Assembly (NCBI RefSeq): GCF_017982655.1
Contig: NZ_JABXYX010000046.1
Location: 1-55,309, forward strand
Length of the DNA: 55,309 nt
Direction of reading: 5' to 3'
Source of the DNA: Brasilonema sp. CT11
GTDB taxonomy: Bacteria > Cyanobacteriota > Cyanobacteriia > Cyanobacteriales > Nostocaceae
A program made the position numbers and the translations under genes. Below the pieces are notes generated by a model. It did not search any database and was not told where the DNA came from. It worked only from the letters and a program-made list of their open reading frames with translations. This document shows, one piece after another, positions 44,655-52,784 of this stretch (the stretch's first letter is position 1; each line of letters opens with the position of its first letter).

Positions 44655-45929
44655 TTAGAACGCATACGAATAACCATCCTTTTTATGAATTGATGTGCAA
44701 AACTTGTGACTAATGCCAGCGACGCGACCCGTCTTAGTCGCAATATCAAAGCTGCCAGTTTTACGGCACAGTACGCGACCAGCATAGTGACCTATTTTCT
44801 TCCCAGAAGTGACTACGACTTTGGCGATATCGCCAGTTCTAAAACCGAAATGAACTTGTTTTCGCTCTCTGTGTCGAATCGGAAAACCGTATTTATCAGT
44901 ACCGCACATCTGGCGGGTTCCCCAACCAGTAGACTTGATACGCAATGGTTGTTGAGTCAATAGATTTAGCTTTTCGACCTCCCCAACACAAGCTGCATCA
45001 ACCCAATGAGACTTAGGCAACTCAAGCCTGGTTCGGTTGTATTTAGTTTGTCCGCCTGTACTCGTAAGCGTGGGTAAAATATTTTTTAAAGTGCGCAACA
45101 GCGCCCAACGAGTTGCATTGACTGCGGCGGCATCTTTCAATGACTGTTTAGCTTGGCACTTTATTTTTTCTAGTCTAAGCACGTCTTTCTTAAGGAACTC
45201 ATCTATAGATTTAGTTCCTTTTTTGATGTTGCATCGCTCACAAGACAAGGTTAAGTTCGATACTCTGTTACTACCTCCTTTCGCTCTGGAATGAATATGT
45301 TCTATTTGGAGTGGTGTATCTCCTATGTCACAATAAGCACATTTATCTCCCCATTTCTCCAGGAGATATTGACGTACTTCATACCCAGCAAGCTCACCTT
45401 GCTGATATTCAACACCGCTAACTTCTGGATTCTGCATTTTTTGAGTATCGAACTTAACTAACTCCATTGCGATGGATGTGATGGGTGCATAACGACAAAG
45501 CCTTTTCACCCAAGTTTCAACCGTGAGGACACGATGCATCAATGATGGGGCTAACCATCCTTCTATCCGTTTACGGTTATCAAAACGTGGTTGACGATAA
45601 CGGGTTTTACGCTTTCTACGACTACGACGCAACGAGCGTCTTGATTCCAAAGAGTCCTTGATCTGCCATCCCCTGTGTTCTAATTCCGCCGCCCAGATGG
45701 CATCGTCTCCATCTAAAACTGCAATTCCAGTAAACTTAGAACCTGGATCTAGCTTGATGGTTAATGGTCTTGGTGCTGGCGCTGGAACTGCGTGTTTAAG
45801 AATGACTGTGAACGGATACATTCTAAAGATCGCTGCTTTTTGCTTGGTTAGCAATTCTCTAGCTCGTGCCGGAGAAATTGGATTGAGAGGTTGTTTGTTG
45901 GTGTCTATAACAAATACAAAATTTTGCAT
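44655..45929 (-). CDS. iscB: IscB RNA-guided nuclease (RuvC with HNH insertion)
   Basis: A 424-residue IscB. Order of parts: N-terminal PLMP-type domain (QPLNPISPARARELL), RuvC-I with Asp61 (IKLDPGSKFTGIAVL), Arg-rich bridge helix (RRSLRRSRRKRKTRYRQPRF), RuvC-II with Glu156 (IAMELVKFD), HNH domain with C197/C200, IEHIH at 209-213 and C230/C233, RuvC-III with His308 and Asp311 (HWVDAACVG), and a C-terminal target-adjacent-motif domain. All catalytic residues are present, so the enzyme should be able to cut DNA with its omega-RNA. IscB is the ancestor-like relative of Cas9, carried by IS200/IS605-type (ISC) elements. No TnpA is nearby. Confidence 0.92.
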   Translation of the reverse strand: MQNFVFVIDTNKQPLNPISPARARELLTKQKAAIFRMYPFTVILKHAVPAPAPRPLTIKLDPGSKFTGIAVLDGDDAIWAAELEHRGWQIKDSLESRRSLRRSRRKRKTRYRQPRFDNRKRIEGWLAPSLMHRVLTVETWVKRLCRYAPITSIAMELVKFDTQKMQNPEVSGVEYQQGELAGYEVRQYLLEKWGDKCAYCDIGDTPLQIEHIHSRAKGGSNRVSNLTLSCERCNIKKGTKSIDEFLKKDVLRLEKIKCQAKQSLKDAAAVNATRWALLRTLKNILPTLTSTGGQTKYNRTRLELPKSHWVDAACVGEVEKLNLLTQQPLRIKSTGWGTRQMCGTDKYGFPIRHRERKQVHFGFRTGDIAKVVVTSGKKIGHYAGRVLCRKTGSFDIATKTGRVAGISHKFCTSIHKKDGYSYAF

Positions 45930-46165
45930 TGCTGCACTCCTGCGAGTAATGTTTGCTTCGACAAAGTTTAGGGTCGGTACTATCCAAACGACACTGGTTT
46001 AACCCATAAGCCTTGTTTAATCGTTCGGTTCTAGGGTTCAGAACTAGCAAGCATCCTGAAGTAGGTCTTTAACTCTTGCCCTAAACGGAGTACGTGAAGT
46101 ACTAAGTCTGGTCAACTAGGGCTTCCAGCAGGAAGCCCCCAACTTGAAGTCGGGGGTCGTTGACA
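45930..46165 (-). ncRNA. Probable omega-RNA and left end of the ISC element
   Basis: The 236 bases upstream of iscB are non-coding and rich in hairpins. On the minus strand they begin CGACCCCCGACTTCAAG and TTGGGGG (stem), continue with GGCTTCCTGCTGGAAGCCC (stem) and AGTACTTCACGTACT (stem), and run to just before the iscB start. In ISC elements the omega-RNA scaffold is encoded here, with its guide coming from the DNA just outside the left end, here about 46160-46185. Borders are approximate. Confidence 0.6.
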
Positions 46166-46440
46166 GTTTCATTTCGGGAGTTTCCCAAGCATTTGGGGAT
46201 ACATCCATATTTTATATCCGTGGTTTTACGAATTCACAGGAATGCCCAACGGAAATCACTGTTAAGCGTTCCCTATTCCCTGTTAAGAGCGATGCACTGA
46301 GCTTGCGTTACCCTGAGCTTTGTCGTTCGCGTAGCGAGTCCGTTCGGCGAAGCCGTGCCGCAGGCTCAGGACTCAGGGTCAAAGTGTTCCCTGTTCACTG
46401 TTCACTGTTAAGCGTTCCCGATCAGATAGGATTGCTATAG
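46166..46440. repeat. Repeat-rich intergenic region
   Basis: Contains GTTAAGCGTTCCCTATTCCC modules, a palindromic CGCGTAGCGAGTCCGTTCGGCG-type repeat (46329-46350) and a STRR end (TTCACTGTTCACTGTTAAGCG). No gene is visible. The promoter of txlA should lie in the last 60 bases before 46471, where TATAGT occurs at 46436-46441. Confidence 0.6.
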
Positions 46441-46470
46441 TACTTAATAAGTTTTAATAAAACTATATTT

Positions 46471-47061
46471 ATGAGTAACGATTCACCTGTTCATTCTCCA
46501 GAAACATCAGAATCCAAGTTTGGGACGCGCTTGAGGAATTTCTTAATCGCAATCGTGGCGATCGCCCTCAGCGTTGCCTTAATTTTGGGGCTGAGAACTG
46601 AGACAACCTCTGCAACTTTGTCTCAGCTAGATAAGCAGTCTACACCTTTTGATGTTGCTTTAACCAATGGTAAGCCATCGTTTGTGGAGTTTTATGCAGA
46701 TTGGTGTACTGTTTGCCAAAAAATGGCACCAGATATCGGGAAACTAGAACAGCAGTATGCTGGCAAGGTAAATTTTGTCATGCTGAATGTGGATAATACC
46801 AAGTGGCTGCCAGAGATGTTGAAATATCGGGTGGATGGCATTCCCCATTTTGTGTATATGAATCAGAAAGGGGAGGCGATCGCCCAAGCCATTGGTGATC
46901 AACCCCGCACTATTATGTCAAGTAACTTAGAAGCCTTAATTGCTGCTTCGCCTTTGCCTTATGCTCAAGCAAACGGCAGAGTTTCGCAATTTAATGCACC
47001 AGTCGCACCAACAAATAGTCAGGATGATCCCCGCAGTCATGGCGCTCAAGTGGCGAATTAA
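46471..47061 (+). CDS. txlA: TxlA/HCF164-type thioredoxin-like protein, membrane anchored
   Basis: A 196-residue protein. One N-terminal membrane helix (FLIAIVAIALSVALILGL, about 25-42) is followed by a thioredoxin domain with the redox motif WCTVC, EFYADWC, and the cis-Pro loop VDGIPHFVYM. This is the cyanobacterial TxlA, related to plant HCF164, which carries reducing power to the lumen or periplasm for cytochrome assembly. The C-terminal tail is disordered (NSQDDPRSHG). A strong terminator follows at 47094. Confidence 0.88.
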   Translation: MSNDSPVHSPETSESKFGTRLRNFLIAIVAIALSVALILGLRTETTSATLSQLDKQSTPFDVALTNGKPSFVEFYADWCTVCQKMAPDIGKLEQQYAGKVNFVMLNVDNTKWLPEMLKYRVDGIPHFVYMNQKGEAIAQAIGDQPRTIMSSNLEALIAASPLPYAQANGRVSQFNAPVAPTNSQDDPRSHGAQVAN

Positions 47062-47093
47062 AAGATTCGCAAATACCCACAAGCTATAAGTAC

Positions 47094-47115
47094 AAAGCCC
47101 GTGTGGGCGGGCTTT
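47094..47115. terminator. Terminator between txlA and a convergent gene
   Basis: A perfect 8-base stem, AAAGCCCG and CGGGCTTT, with a 6-base loop, followed by ATGTTTT. It lies between convergent genes and touches the stop of the gene at 47114, so it probably serves both. Confidence 0.8.
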
Positions 47116-47356
47116 ATGTTTTAACCTGATCCTCATATGATTCCAAAATCCCACTACGGATCATAAGCTGAGGCCAAATTATCAAAAAGAAACCCATCCA
47201 CGTCAGTACAGGCACACAGACAAGAATAGTTAACCAAACTGTCTTAAATATCACCCAGCTACCACCCATCAGCGTGATACCTGTGAGAAGAATAGACCAA
47301 GGCTGACACCACCACGGTTTGTATTTCCAAGGACTGAGAGGCTTTTGTTCAGACAT
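47114..47356 (-). CDS. Small membrane protein, DUF6737-like
   Basis: An 80-residue protein with PWKYKPWWCQPWSILLTGI at the start and two membrane helices (SILLTGITLMGGSWVIF; LTILVCVPVLTWMGFFLII). This Trp-rich small protein is found throughout cyanobacteria, and I recall it as DUF6737; its function is unknown. Length and order of helices are normal. It converges on txlA with a shared terminator. Confidence 0.7.
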   Translation of the reverse strand: MSEQKPLSPWKYKPWWCQPWSILLTGITLMGGSWVIFKTVWLTILVCVPVLTWMGFFLIIWPQLMIRSGILESYEDQVKT

Positions 47357-47467
47357 TTGTTTGACAGCGAATTTGCAAATATTCCTTCAATTATCACCAA
47401 ATATCTTAACTAATCTTAATTTATGTGTTGATTTTACAAAGATTTCATGCGTTCTGTTAAACCGCTC

Positions 47468-47860
47468 TCAATCAGGGCTGAACTGCAACGCTTGGTAGAT
47501 AGCTTCAGGATTGGCAGCAATAACCTTGAGGTAAGCCTTTGCTGTCTGATCCGGTTCGCTGCGTCCTTGCTCCCAGTCCCGCAAAGTGCCAAGCGGAATA
47601 TGGTAACGCGCTGCAAATTCCTCCTGTGTCAATTTCAACGCGCGACGCATGGTTTTAACGCGGGGAACACGTCTGGCGTTGCGTAATTCAGCTTCTGTCA
47701 TAGGGCGAGCATCAGGATCACTAAGAGCCGCAGCGTGAATTTCTTCTTCGGTCATGGGACGCATAGGCTGTTCTGGGAACGGTCGCTCGCTGCCGTCAGG
47801 CAATACCTCAACCACCGTCCCATCCTTGCGCATTCTCGCGGTAATAGTCGTTTCGTTCAT
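47468..47860 (-). CDS. BrnA-type antitoxin with XRE-like helix-turn-helix
   Basis: A 130-residue protein. The N-terminal half is variable (RMRKDGTVVEVLPDGSERPF; MTEEEIHAAALSDPDARPMTEAELRNARRVPRV). The C-terminal half is a helix-turn-helix: TMRRALKLTQEEFAARYHIPLGTLRDWEQGRSEPDQTAKAYL. This composition is typical of antitoxins that follow BrnT. The gene overlaps the end of the brnT gene by about 53 bases; a later Met (47833) would reduce the overlap. It should neutralise BrnT and repress the pair. Confidence 0.8.
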   Translation of the reverse strand: MNETTITARMRKDGTVVEVLPDGSERPFPEQPMRPMTEEEIHAAALSDPDARPMTEAELRNARRVPRVKTMRRALKLTQEEFAARYHIPLGTLRDWEQGRSEPDQTAKAYLKVIAANPEAIYQALQFSPD

Positions 47861-48113
47861 GCTTTTGTGCCTTTCTGGCTGATATTAACCGAATACGCTC
47901 TCCCCGTTCGGTATAGGTTACATGAAGCAGTACCCCGTCACACATACCAATCAGGTTGATACGCTCTTCTCCATAATTTTCACGCTCATCAAAGCGTTCT
48001 ATGGCAAAGTGATCGTCAAACGCTCTGATTGCCTTAGGAAAGCTGACACCATGCTTTTGCCAATTGGCAATTGCTTTGTCATTATCCCATTCAAAGTTCT
48101 GTGCATCATTCAT
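47808..48113 (-). CDS. brnT: BrnT-type ribonuclease toxin
   Basis: A 101-residue BrnT: FEWDNDKAIANWQKHGVSFPKAIRAFDD, then GEERINLIGMCDGVLLHVTYTERGERIRLISARKAQKHERNDYY. These include the W-x-x-x-K-A-x-x-N-x-x-K-H-G and R-x-I-S-A-R-x-A blocks of the family, which has an RNase-like (RelE-type) fold. The gene is the first of the pair with the antitoxin at 47468. It is close to the cytosine methyltransferase gene on the same strand, with about 100 bases between. Confidence 0.87.
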   Translation of the reverse strand: MNDAQNFEWDNDKAIANWQKHGVSFPKAIRAFDDHFAIERFDERENYGEERINLIGMCDGVLLHVTYTERGERIRLISARKAQKHERNDYYRENAQGWDGG

Positions 48114-48213
48114 AATATACGGGTTACCAGTAGTATTGTCAATTGTCTACTGCTAACGAAGCGTTATGGCAAATTTGACACAGTAACAGGGAGGAGCATT
48201 CCAGAGAGAGCGG

Positions 48214-49158
48214 TTACACGAGATAATCTCTAACACTTCCAGCTAGATGAAATGCAAATAATGGTGGTACTGCATTACCCACTTGATTAAAACAACTTGT
48301 TTGTGTTCCTACAAATTCAAACCAATCTGGAAAGCTTTGTAATCTAGCAGCTTCTGTTATGAACAAACGTCGCCGCCTACCACATGGTAGTTTAATTCTG
48401 TGCATATCACCTGTTGCACCAGCTAAGTTTCTACAGGTCAAAGTTCTTGCTGGTTTATCTAAATGAAGATCGCGGGGATGTTTGCAAAAGGATGCTTTTT
48501 CATATTTTGCGACATATTCATCCATGCTAGGCGTAAGAAACTTCGATTCTTCTGGAGCCAAGAAAGCAAGTTCTCCTAAAGCTTCGCCAGCACTAACTTT
48601 TTTCTCGAATAGTTTAGGAAATTTGAAGTTTCCTTTGTGTCCCACTACTATAAGACGTTCTCGATTTTGAGGGACACCAAAGTCAACTGCATTTAATAAT
48701 TTCCATTCTACTATAAATCCTAAATCCTGTAATGCTTGAACAATTTCGTCTAAATACCACTTGTTTTTATAGAGAAGCCCACGAACATTTTCAAACAACC
48801 AAATTTCTGGACAAAGCCTCTTGACTGCACTCAGAAAAATTGGAAATCCGTCGCGTGAGTCTTGTAAACCTTTTTGTTTTCCTCCCACACTGAAAGGCTG
48901 GCAAGGTGGTCCACCTATGAGTACTTTGGCAGATGGTAATTCTGTCTGGTGTGTGAGAATAACCTGAGTACAGTTTCCCTTTAAGTTTTTTCTATACGTA
49001 ACACAAGAATCAGCATCCATTTCAAACCCGTGAGTTGCAAATCCCTGTGCTTCAAATCCAACAGATAAACCGCCACAGCCAGCAAATAAGTCTACCACAA
49101 GTGGACTACGGGAAAATGCAGGTTTGAGTACATGATTGATCTTGTCTACGTAGTTCAT
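48214..49158 (-). CDS. DNA cytosine-C5 methyltransferase, solitary
   Basis: A 314-residue C5 methyltransferase: motif I VVDLFAGCGGLSVGFEAQGF, motif IV with catalytic Cys86 (GGPPCQPFS), motif VI ENVRGLL, motif VIII PQNRERL, and motif X FNQVGNAVPP. The target-recognition part between VIII and IX holds about 90 residues. No restriction enzyme is next to it; the neighbours are brnTA and murG. Many cyanobacteria methylate CGATCG with solitary enzymes, but the target of this one cannot be read from the sequence. The gene runs in the same direction as murG, 50 bases after it. Confidence 0.9.
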   Translation of the reverse strand: MNYVDKINHVLKPAFSRSPLVVDLFAGCGGLSVGFEAQGFATHGFEMDADSCVTYRKNLKGNCTQVILTHQTELPSAKVLIGGPPCQPFSVGGKQKGLQDSRDGFPIFLSAVKRLCPEIWLFENVRGLLYKNKWYLDEIVQALQDLGFIVEWKLLNAVDFGVPQNRERLIVVGHKGNFKFPKLFEKKVSAGEALGELAFLAPEESKFLTPSMDEYVAKYEKASFCKHPRDLHLDKPARTLTCRNLAGATGDMHRIKLPCGRRRRLFITEAARLQSFPDWFEFVGTQTSCFNQVGNAVPPLFAFHLAGSVRDYLV

Positions 49159-49208
49159 CGTGAGTTAGGTAACTTATCTGTTGGTCTTTGGCGTTTATGT
49201 CGTATTTT

Positions 49209-50285
49209 TTACCTTTCCACCACCTCACGCACTAGCTGTGCTAATTTTTCCGCACTATCAGGAGTTGCGATCGCCTTCGCAGCCTCTCCCATCTTTCGCA
49301 ATTCTTCTGGATGTTGCAACAAATTCAAAACCTGAGTTTGCAAAACCTCAGCCGTCAACTCTGATTGTTTAAACAGACTCGCCGCACCAACTGAAGTAAA
49401 AACTTTTGCATTGTAAGTTTGATGGTCTTCTGCTGCAAATGGGTACGGAATCAAAATTGCTGGTGTTCCGCACACAGCCATCTCCGTTAAACTACCTGCT
49501 CCAGAACGAGTAATTGCTAAATTTGCTCGTCGCAGTAACGCAGCCATATTATTATAAAATGGTAAGCAAATATACTGAGGATGTTTCAAAGTGTTAGCCT
49601 CAGGATCATTATCACCTGTCAAATGCACAACCCAAGCACCAGCATCAAACCAAGCATTGGCAGACTGTCGCACCAGTTTATTGATAGCAACTGCTCCCTG
49701 GCTACCACCAAAGACAACGATCACAGGAACGTCTTTTGGAATAGGCAGATCCAAAGATGCTTCAATTTCTTCTGACAAAAATTGAGAACGCACCGGAGTA
49801 CTGGTGTAAATTGTTTTCACACGAGGCAAATACTCAGAAGCGGCTTCAAAACCCACCGCCACAGCACTACACCAAGGTCCTAAAAAGCGAGTCACTTTAC
49901 CTGGTAAAGCGTTAGCTTCGTGGAGAATAACAGGTAAACCCAAGGAACGGGCTGCAATAACAGCAGGTCCAGCAATGTAGCCTCCTGTGGTGAACACTCC
50001 TTGAAAGTTTCCTTGTCGTAAAAGTTTCCTGACCTCTAAAATTGAACCAATCAGTTTTCCCAAAACGCGAAGTGAAGAAATTCCAAAACCTTGCTGAAAA
50101 CCTTCAACTGCAATAGTATTCAATCGATACTGTTTGGGAACAAGCTGAGTTTCTAATCGATTGGGGACACCAAGCCATTCGATTTGATAATCGCTTAAGT
50201 GTTCAGCTAGTGCGATCGCCGGAAACACGTGTCCGCCCGTTCCACTAGCAGCTATTAGTAACCGTATAGGAGTTTCTACCATCAC
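49209..50285 (-). CDS. murG: UDP-N-acetylglucosamine transferase MurG (peptidoglycan synthesis)
   Basis: A 358-residue MurG: GTGGHVFPAIALAEHL for the lipid/phosphate-binding loop, TTGGYIAGPAVIAARSLGLPVILHEANALPG, VFGGSQGAVAINK, and ITRSGAGSLTEMAVCGTPAILIPYP for the nucleotide sugar. It adds N-acetylglucosamine to lipid I at the inner face of the membrane to form lipid II. Length is normal. It is core metabolism and not linked to the cluster genes around it. Confidence 0.93.
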   Translation of the reverse strand: MMVETPIRLLIAASGTGGHVFPAIALAEHLSDYQIEWLGVPNRLETQLVPKQYRLNTIAVEGFQQGFGISSLRVLGKLIGSILEVRKLLRQGNFQGVFTTGGYIAGPAVIAARSLGLPVILHEANALPGKVTRFLGPWCSAVAVGFEAASEYLPRVKTIYTSTPVRSQFLSEEIEASLDLPIPKDVPVIVVFGGSQGAVAINKLVRQSANAWFDAGAWVVHLTGDNDPEANTLKHPQYICLPFYNNMAALLRRANLAITRSGAGSLTEMAVCGTPAILIPYPFAAEDHQTYNAKVFTSVGAASLFKQSELTAEVLQTQVLNLLQHPEELRKMGEAAKAIATPDSAEKLAQLVREVVER

Positions 50286-50380
50286 CCTCCACCCTGTTAG
50301 CGCTTAGCTTAACCTAAAATAAAACAATTTCCACTTCCTTGTGTCGTCAAGTTGCCATTTACTTTTTTACTACTTAACTC

Positions 50381-51241
50381 ATGCCAAATTTTGCTTCCTT
50401 TTTACACCAACGTCAAACAATGTTGCAAACTACTCGCTTACTAGTTTTTTCTTTGCTTACACTAAGTTTATTAACGAGTTGGAAAACTGCTCAAGCCAGT
50501 ACACCACAGCAGTTGGTACAAGCTGGGCAACCCCTCCAACCCAGTAGCGCCTCTCAAAATGCACCCTCTCAAGTCAAAAACTTATTGGCGCAAATTGATG
50601 CAGCCGCAAGTCAGAAGAATATCAAAGGCGTCATGCAGTTCTATAGTCCCAATTTCGTTCATGGAGATGGCTTAACTCGTCAGAATATGGAGAAAGCTTT
50701 AGCTGCATTTTGGCAGCGATACCCCCAATTGAAATATACTACCCAAGTAGAATCTTGGAAATCTCAAGGTAATGGTATTGTCGCCGAAACAGTGACTAAT
50801 ATAACTGGTGTTCCCTCTAACAGGAGTGCAAACGCGGCATTCAATGCGACAATTAGGTCGCGCCAGCAGATAGCAGGAGGCAAAATTACCCGCCAAGACA
50901 TTTTGGCTGAACGCACTCAATTGACTTCCGGTGCTAAGCCACCTAAAGTAGATTTCAAGTTACCACAGCAGGTAAAAGTTGGTCAGCAGTTTAACGTTGA
51001 CGCGATTGTCCAAGAACCTCTTGGTGATGACTATCTATTAGGAACAGCGTTGGAAGAACCTATTAAACCAGAGAAATTGCTGACTGCCACACCTGTGGAT
51101 TTAGAATTACTCTCATCTGGCGGAATTTTTAAAGTTGGACGCGCACCATCTGTGCCTGGTAGTCAATGGGTTTCTGCTGTGATCATGCGCGGAGATGGCA
51201 TGGTGATGATTACTCAGCGCATACAGGTTGTGAAAAACTAA
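50381..51241 (+). CDS. Secreted NTF2/SnoaL-like protein
   Basis: A 286-residue protein. The N-terminus has a signal-type segment (LLVFSLLTLSLLTSWKTAQAS; about 21-41), so it is probably exported. ATG at 50420 is an alternative start that keeps the signal. Residues about 60-160 look like an NTF2/SnoaL fold (IDAAASQKNIKGVMQFYSPNFVHGDGLTRQNMEKALAAFWQRYP). The C-terminal part is a second domain (VDFKLPQQVKVGQQFNVDAIVQEPLGDDYLLG). It has no named function. It leads a run of four genes (SDR, ICMT-like, P450) in the same direction. Confidence 0.7.
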   Translation: MPNFASFLHQRQTMLQTTRLLVFSLLTLSLLTSWKTAQASTPQQLVQAGQPLQPSSASQNAPSQVKNLLAQIDAAASQKNIKGVMQFYSPNFVHGDGLTRQNMEKALAAFWQRYPQLKYTTQVESWKSQGNGIVAETVTNITGVPSNRSANAAFNATIRSRQQIAGGKITRQDILAERTQLTSGAKPPKVDFKLPQQVKVGQQFNVDAIVQEPLGDDYLLGTALEEPIKPEKLLTATPVDLELLSSGGIFKVGRAPSVPGSQWVSAVIMRGDGMVMITQRIQVVKN

Positions 51242-51312
51242 TTATCTAAATTATTTAGTCATTGGTCATTTACTAATGACTAATGACTCATAACTGATAA
51301 CTGATAACTAAA

Positions 51313-52092
51313 ATGCTTTCTGTTCAAAACCAAATTGTTTTAATAACTGGTGCAAGCAGCGGTATCGGTGCTGCTTGTGCCAAAGTATTTGCAAATGCAG
51401 GTGCAAAACTTATTTTAGCCGCACGACGGTTGGAGCGGTTGCAGGAGTTAGCAGATGAAGTCAGCAAAAACTTTACAACTGACGTTCACTTGGTACAACT
51501 GAATGTGCGCGATCGCACTGCTGTAGAATCTGCTATCTCAACCCTACCCCCCTCCTGGTCTGAGATTGATATTTTAATCAACAACGCTGGTCTGAGTCGC
51601 GGTTTAGACAAACTCCACGAAGGTGACTTCCAAGACTGGGAAGAAATGATTGATACCAATATCAAGGGTTTGCTGTACCTAACGCGCTATGTTGTGCCTG
51701 GAATGGTGAAACGCGATCGCGGTCATGTCGTCAACATTGGTTCCATCGCCGGACATCAGACATATCCCAGTGGTAACGTCTATTGTGGCACCAAAGCTGC
51801 TGTCAGAGCTATTTCCGAAGGTTTAAAACAAGACCTGTTAGGAACCCCTATCCGCGTCAGTTCTGTTGACCCTGGTATGGTGGAAACAGAATTTAGCGAT
51901 GTACGTTTTCACGGCGATAGCGATCGCGCCAACAAAGTTTACCAAGGAGTCAAGCCTCTGACTCCAGATGATGTTGCTGATGTCGTCTTTTTCTGCGTTA
52001 CGCGACCAAGCCATGTAAATATCAACGAAGTTGTCCTTATGCCAGTTGATCAGGCTAGCGCTACCCTGGTTAATAGGCGAAGTTCAAATTAA
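51313..52092 (+). CDS. Short-chain dehydrogenase/reductase
   Basis: A 259-residue SDR with TGASSGIG (NAD(P) binding), NNAG, a catalytic Ser in VNIGSIAG, and YCGTKAA (Y-x-x-x-K). Sequence style is close to the YdfG-type reductases for 3-hydroxy acids (VEFSDVRFHGD region reads VETEFSDVRF). It oxidises or reduces an alcohol/ketone with NADP; the substrate cannot be told. The 70 bases before it hold a short GATAACT repeat. Confidence 0.88.
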   Translation: MLSVQNQIVLITGASSGIGAACAKVFANAGAKLILAARRLERLQELADEVSKNFTTDVHLVQLNVRDRTAVESAISTLPPSWSEIDILINNAGLSRGLDKLHEGDFQDWEEMIDTNIKGLLYLTRYVVPGMVKRDRGHVVNIGSIAGHQTYPSGNVYCGTKAAVRAISEGLKQDLLGTPIRVSSVDPGMVETEFSDVRFHGDSDRANKVYQGVKPLTPDDVADVVFFCVTRPSHVNINEVVLMPVDQASATLVNRRSSN

Positions 52093-52123
52093 GAGATATA
52101 AGAAGTGTTAATTGGGTAAACTC

Positions 52124-52738
52124 ATGCATAACACTACCAAAGAAGAAAAAATTGGGCTAATAGCACTCACAGCGATTAATGTAGCAAAAGTTTTCTCAAT
52201 TGCCTGCTTGGTCGGTTTTATTGTTGTCTTTGGTATCCAAGACTGGAGACAGGTCATCTATCTTTGTCTACACATTAGCTATCTCTTATGGTGGCTGGTG
52301 GAACAGTGGTTTTTCCCCCTGCGGCGAGAACAGATATTTAATCAACCTGTAGGTGTTGGTGAACTCATATTTGGGCTGTTGTTCACCGGAGCGTTTTACG
52401 TTCTGCCGGGATATCTGGCGTTTACCAACTCCATTCCTTTATCAATGACAGCGGCAGTTGTAGCACTGCCTCTCTACATTTTTGGTCGTCTGGTAAATGA
52501 CTGTGCCGATGTGCAACAAATGACAGCAAAGCAGAATATAAATTATTTGGGTGATTGGCTACGGTATCTGAGTTTTGCCGTTCTAGCAGGTTCACTTTGG
52601 GCTTATTTGGTTCCTGGCGCAATAGCCCTCGTCTACTTCCAGCGTATCTCTCAAAAAGAACAAGCAATGTCAGCAAAGTATCCAGACTATGCTGAGTACC
52701 GCCAATCTACCGCCCGCTTGATTCCGTTTGTTTGGTGA
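52124..52738 (+). CDS. Membrane protein of the ICMT/DUF1295-like methyltransferase group
   Basis: A protein of about 204 residues (ATG 52124; a TTG at 52112 is in frame). There are about five to six membrane helices. The end, RISQKEQAMSAKYPDYAEYRQSTARLIPFVW, is the conserved C-terminal motif of isoprenylcysteine carboxyl methyltransferase-like and steroid-reductase-like proteins. The N-terminal part is a poor match to any named family. It lies 47 bases before the P450 gene, so the two may work on one lipid or terpene, which is inference. Confidence 0.65.
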   Translation: MHNTTKEEKIGLIALTAINVAKVFSIACLVGFIVVFGIQDWRQVIYLCLHISYLLWWLVEQWFFPLRREQIFNQPVGVGELIFGLLFTGAFYVLPGYLAFTNSIPLSMTAAVVALPLYIFGRLVNDCADVQQMTAKQNINYLGDWLRYLSFAVLAGSLWAYLVPGAIALVYFQRISQKEQAMSAKYPDYAEYRQSTARLIPFVW

Positions 52739-52784
52739 AGCTGAAGTTATTGATCACGTTTGTTGAGTTGAGTTTGGTAAGGCT

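Noticed and set aside
48214-49158. drmMII (the cytosine methylase of class 2 DISARM) as partner for drmAB
   Set aside because: It lies about 40 kb away among brnTA and murG, and the remnants next to drmAB are of the class 1 type (adenine methylase and SNF2 helicase). A functional link is not supported.
47468-49158. Restriction-modification system made of the cytosine methyltransferase and its neighbours
   Set aside because: The neighbouring small genes are a BrnT/BrnA toxin-antitoxin pair. No endonuclease motif is present beside the methyltransferase.
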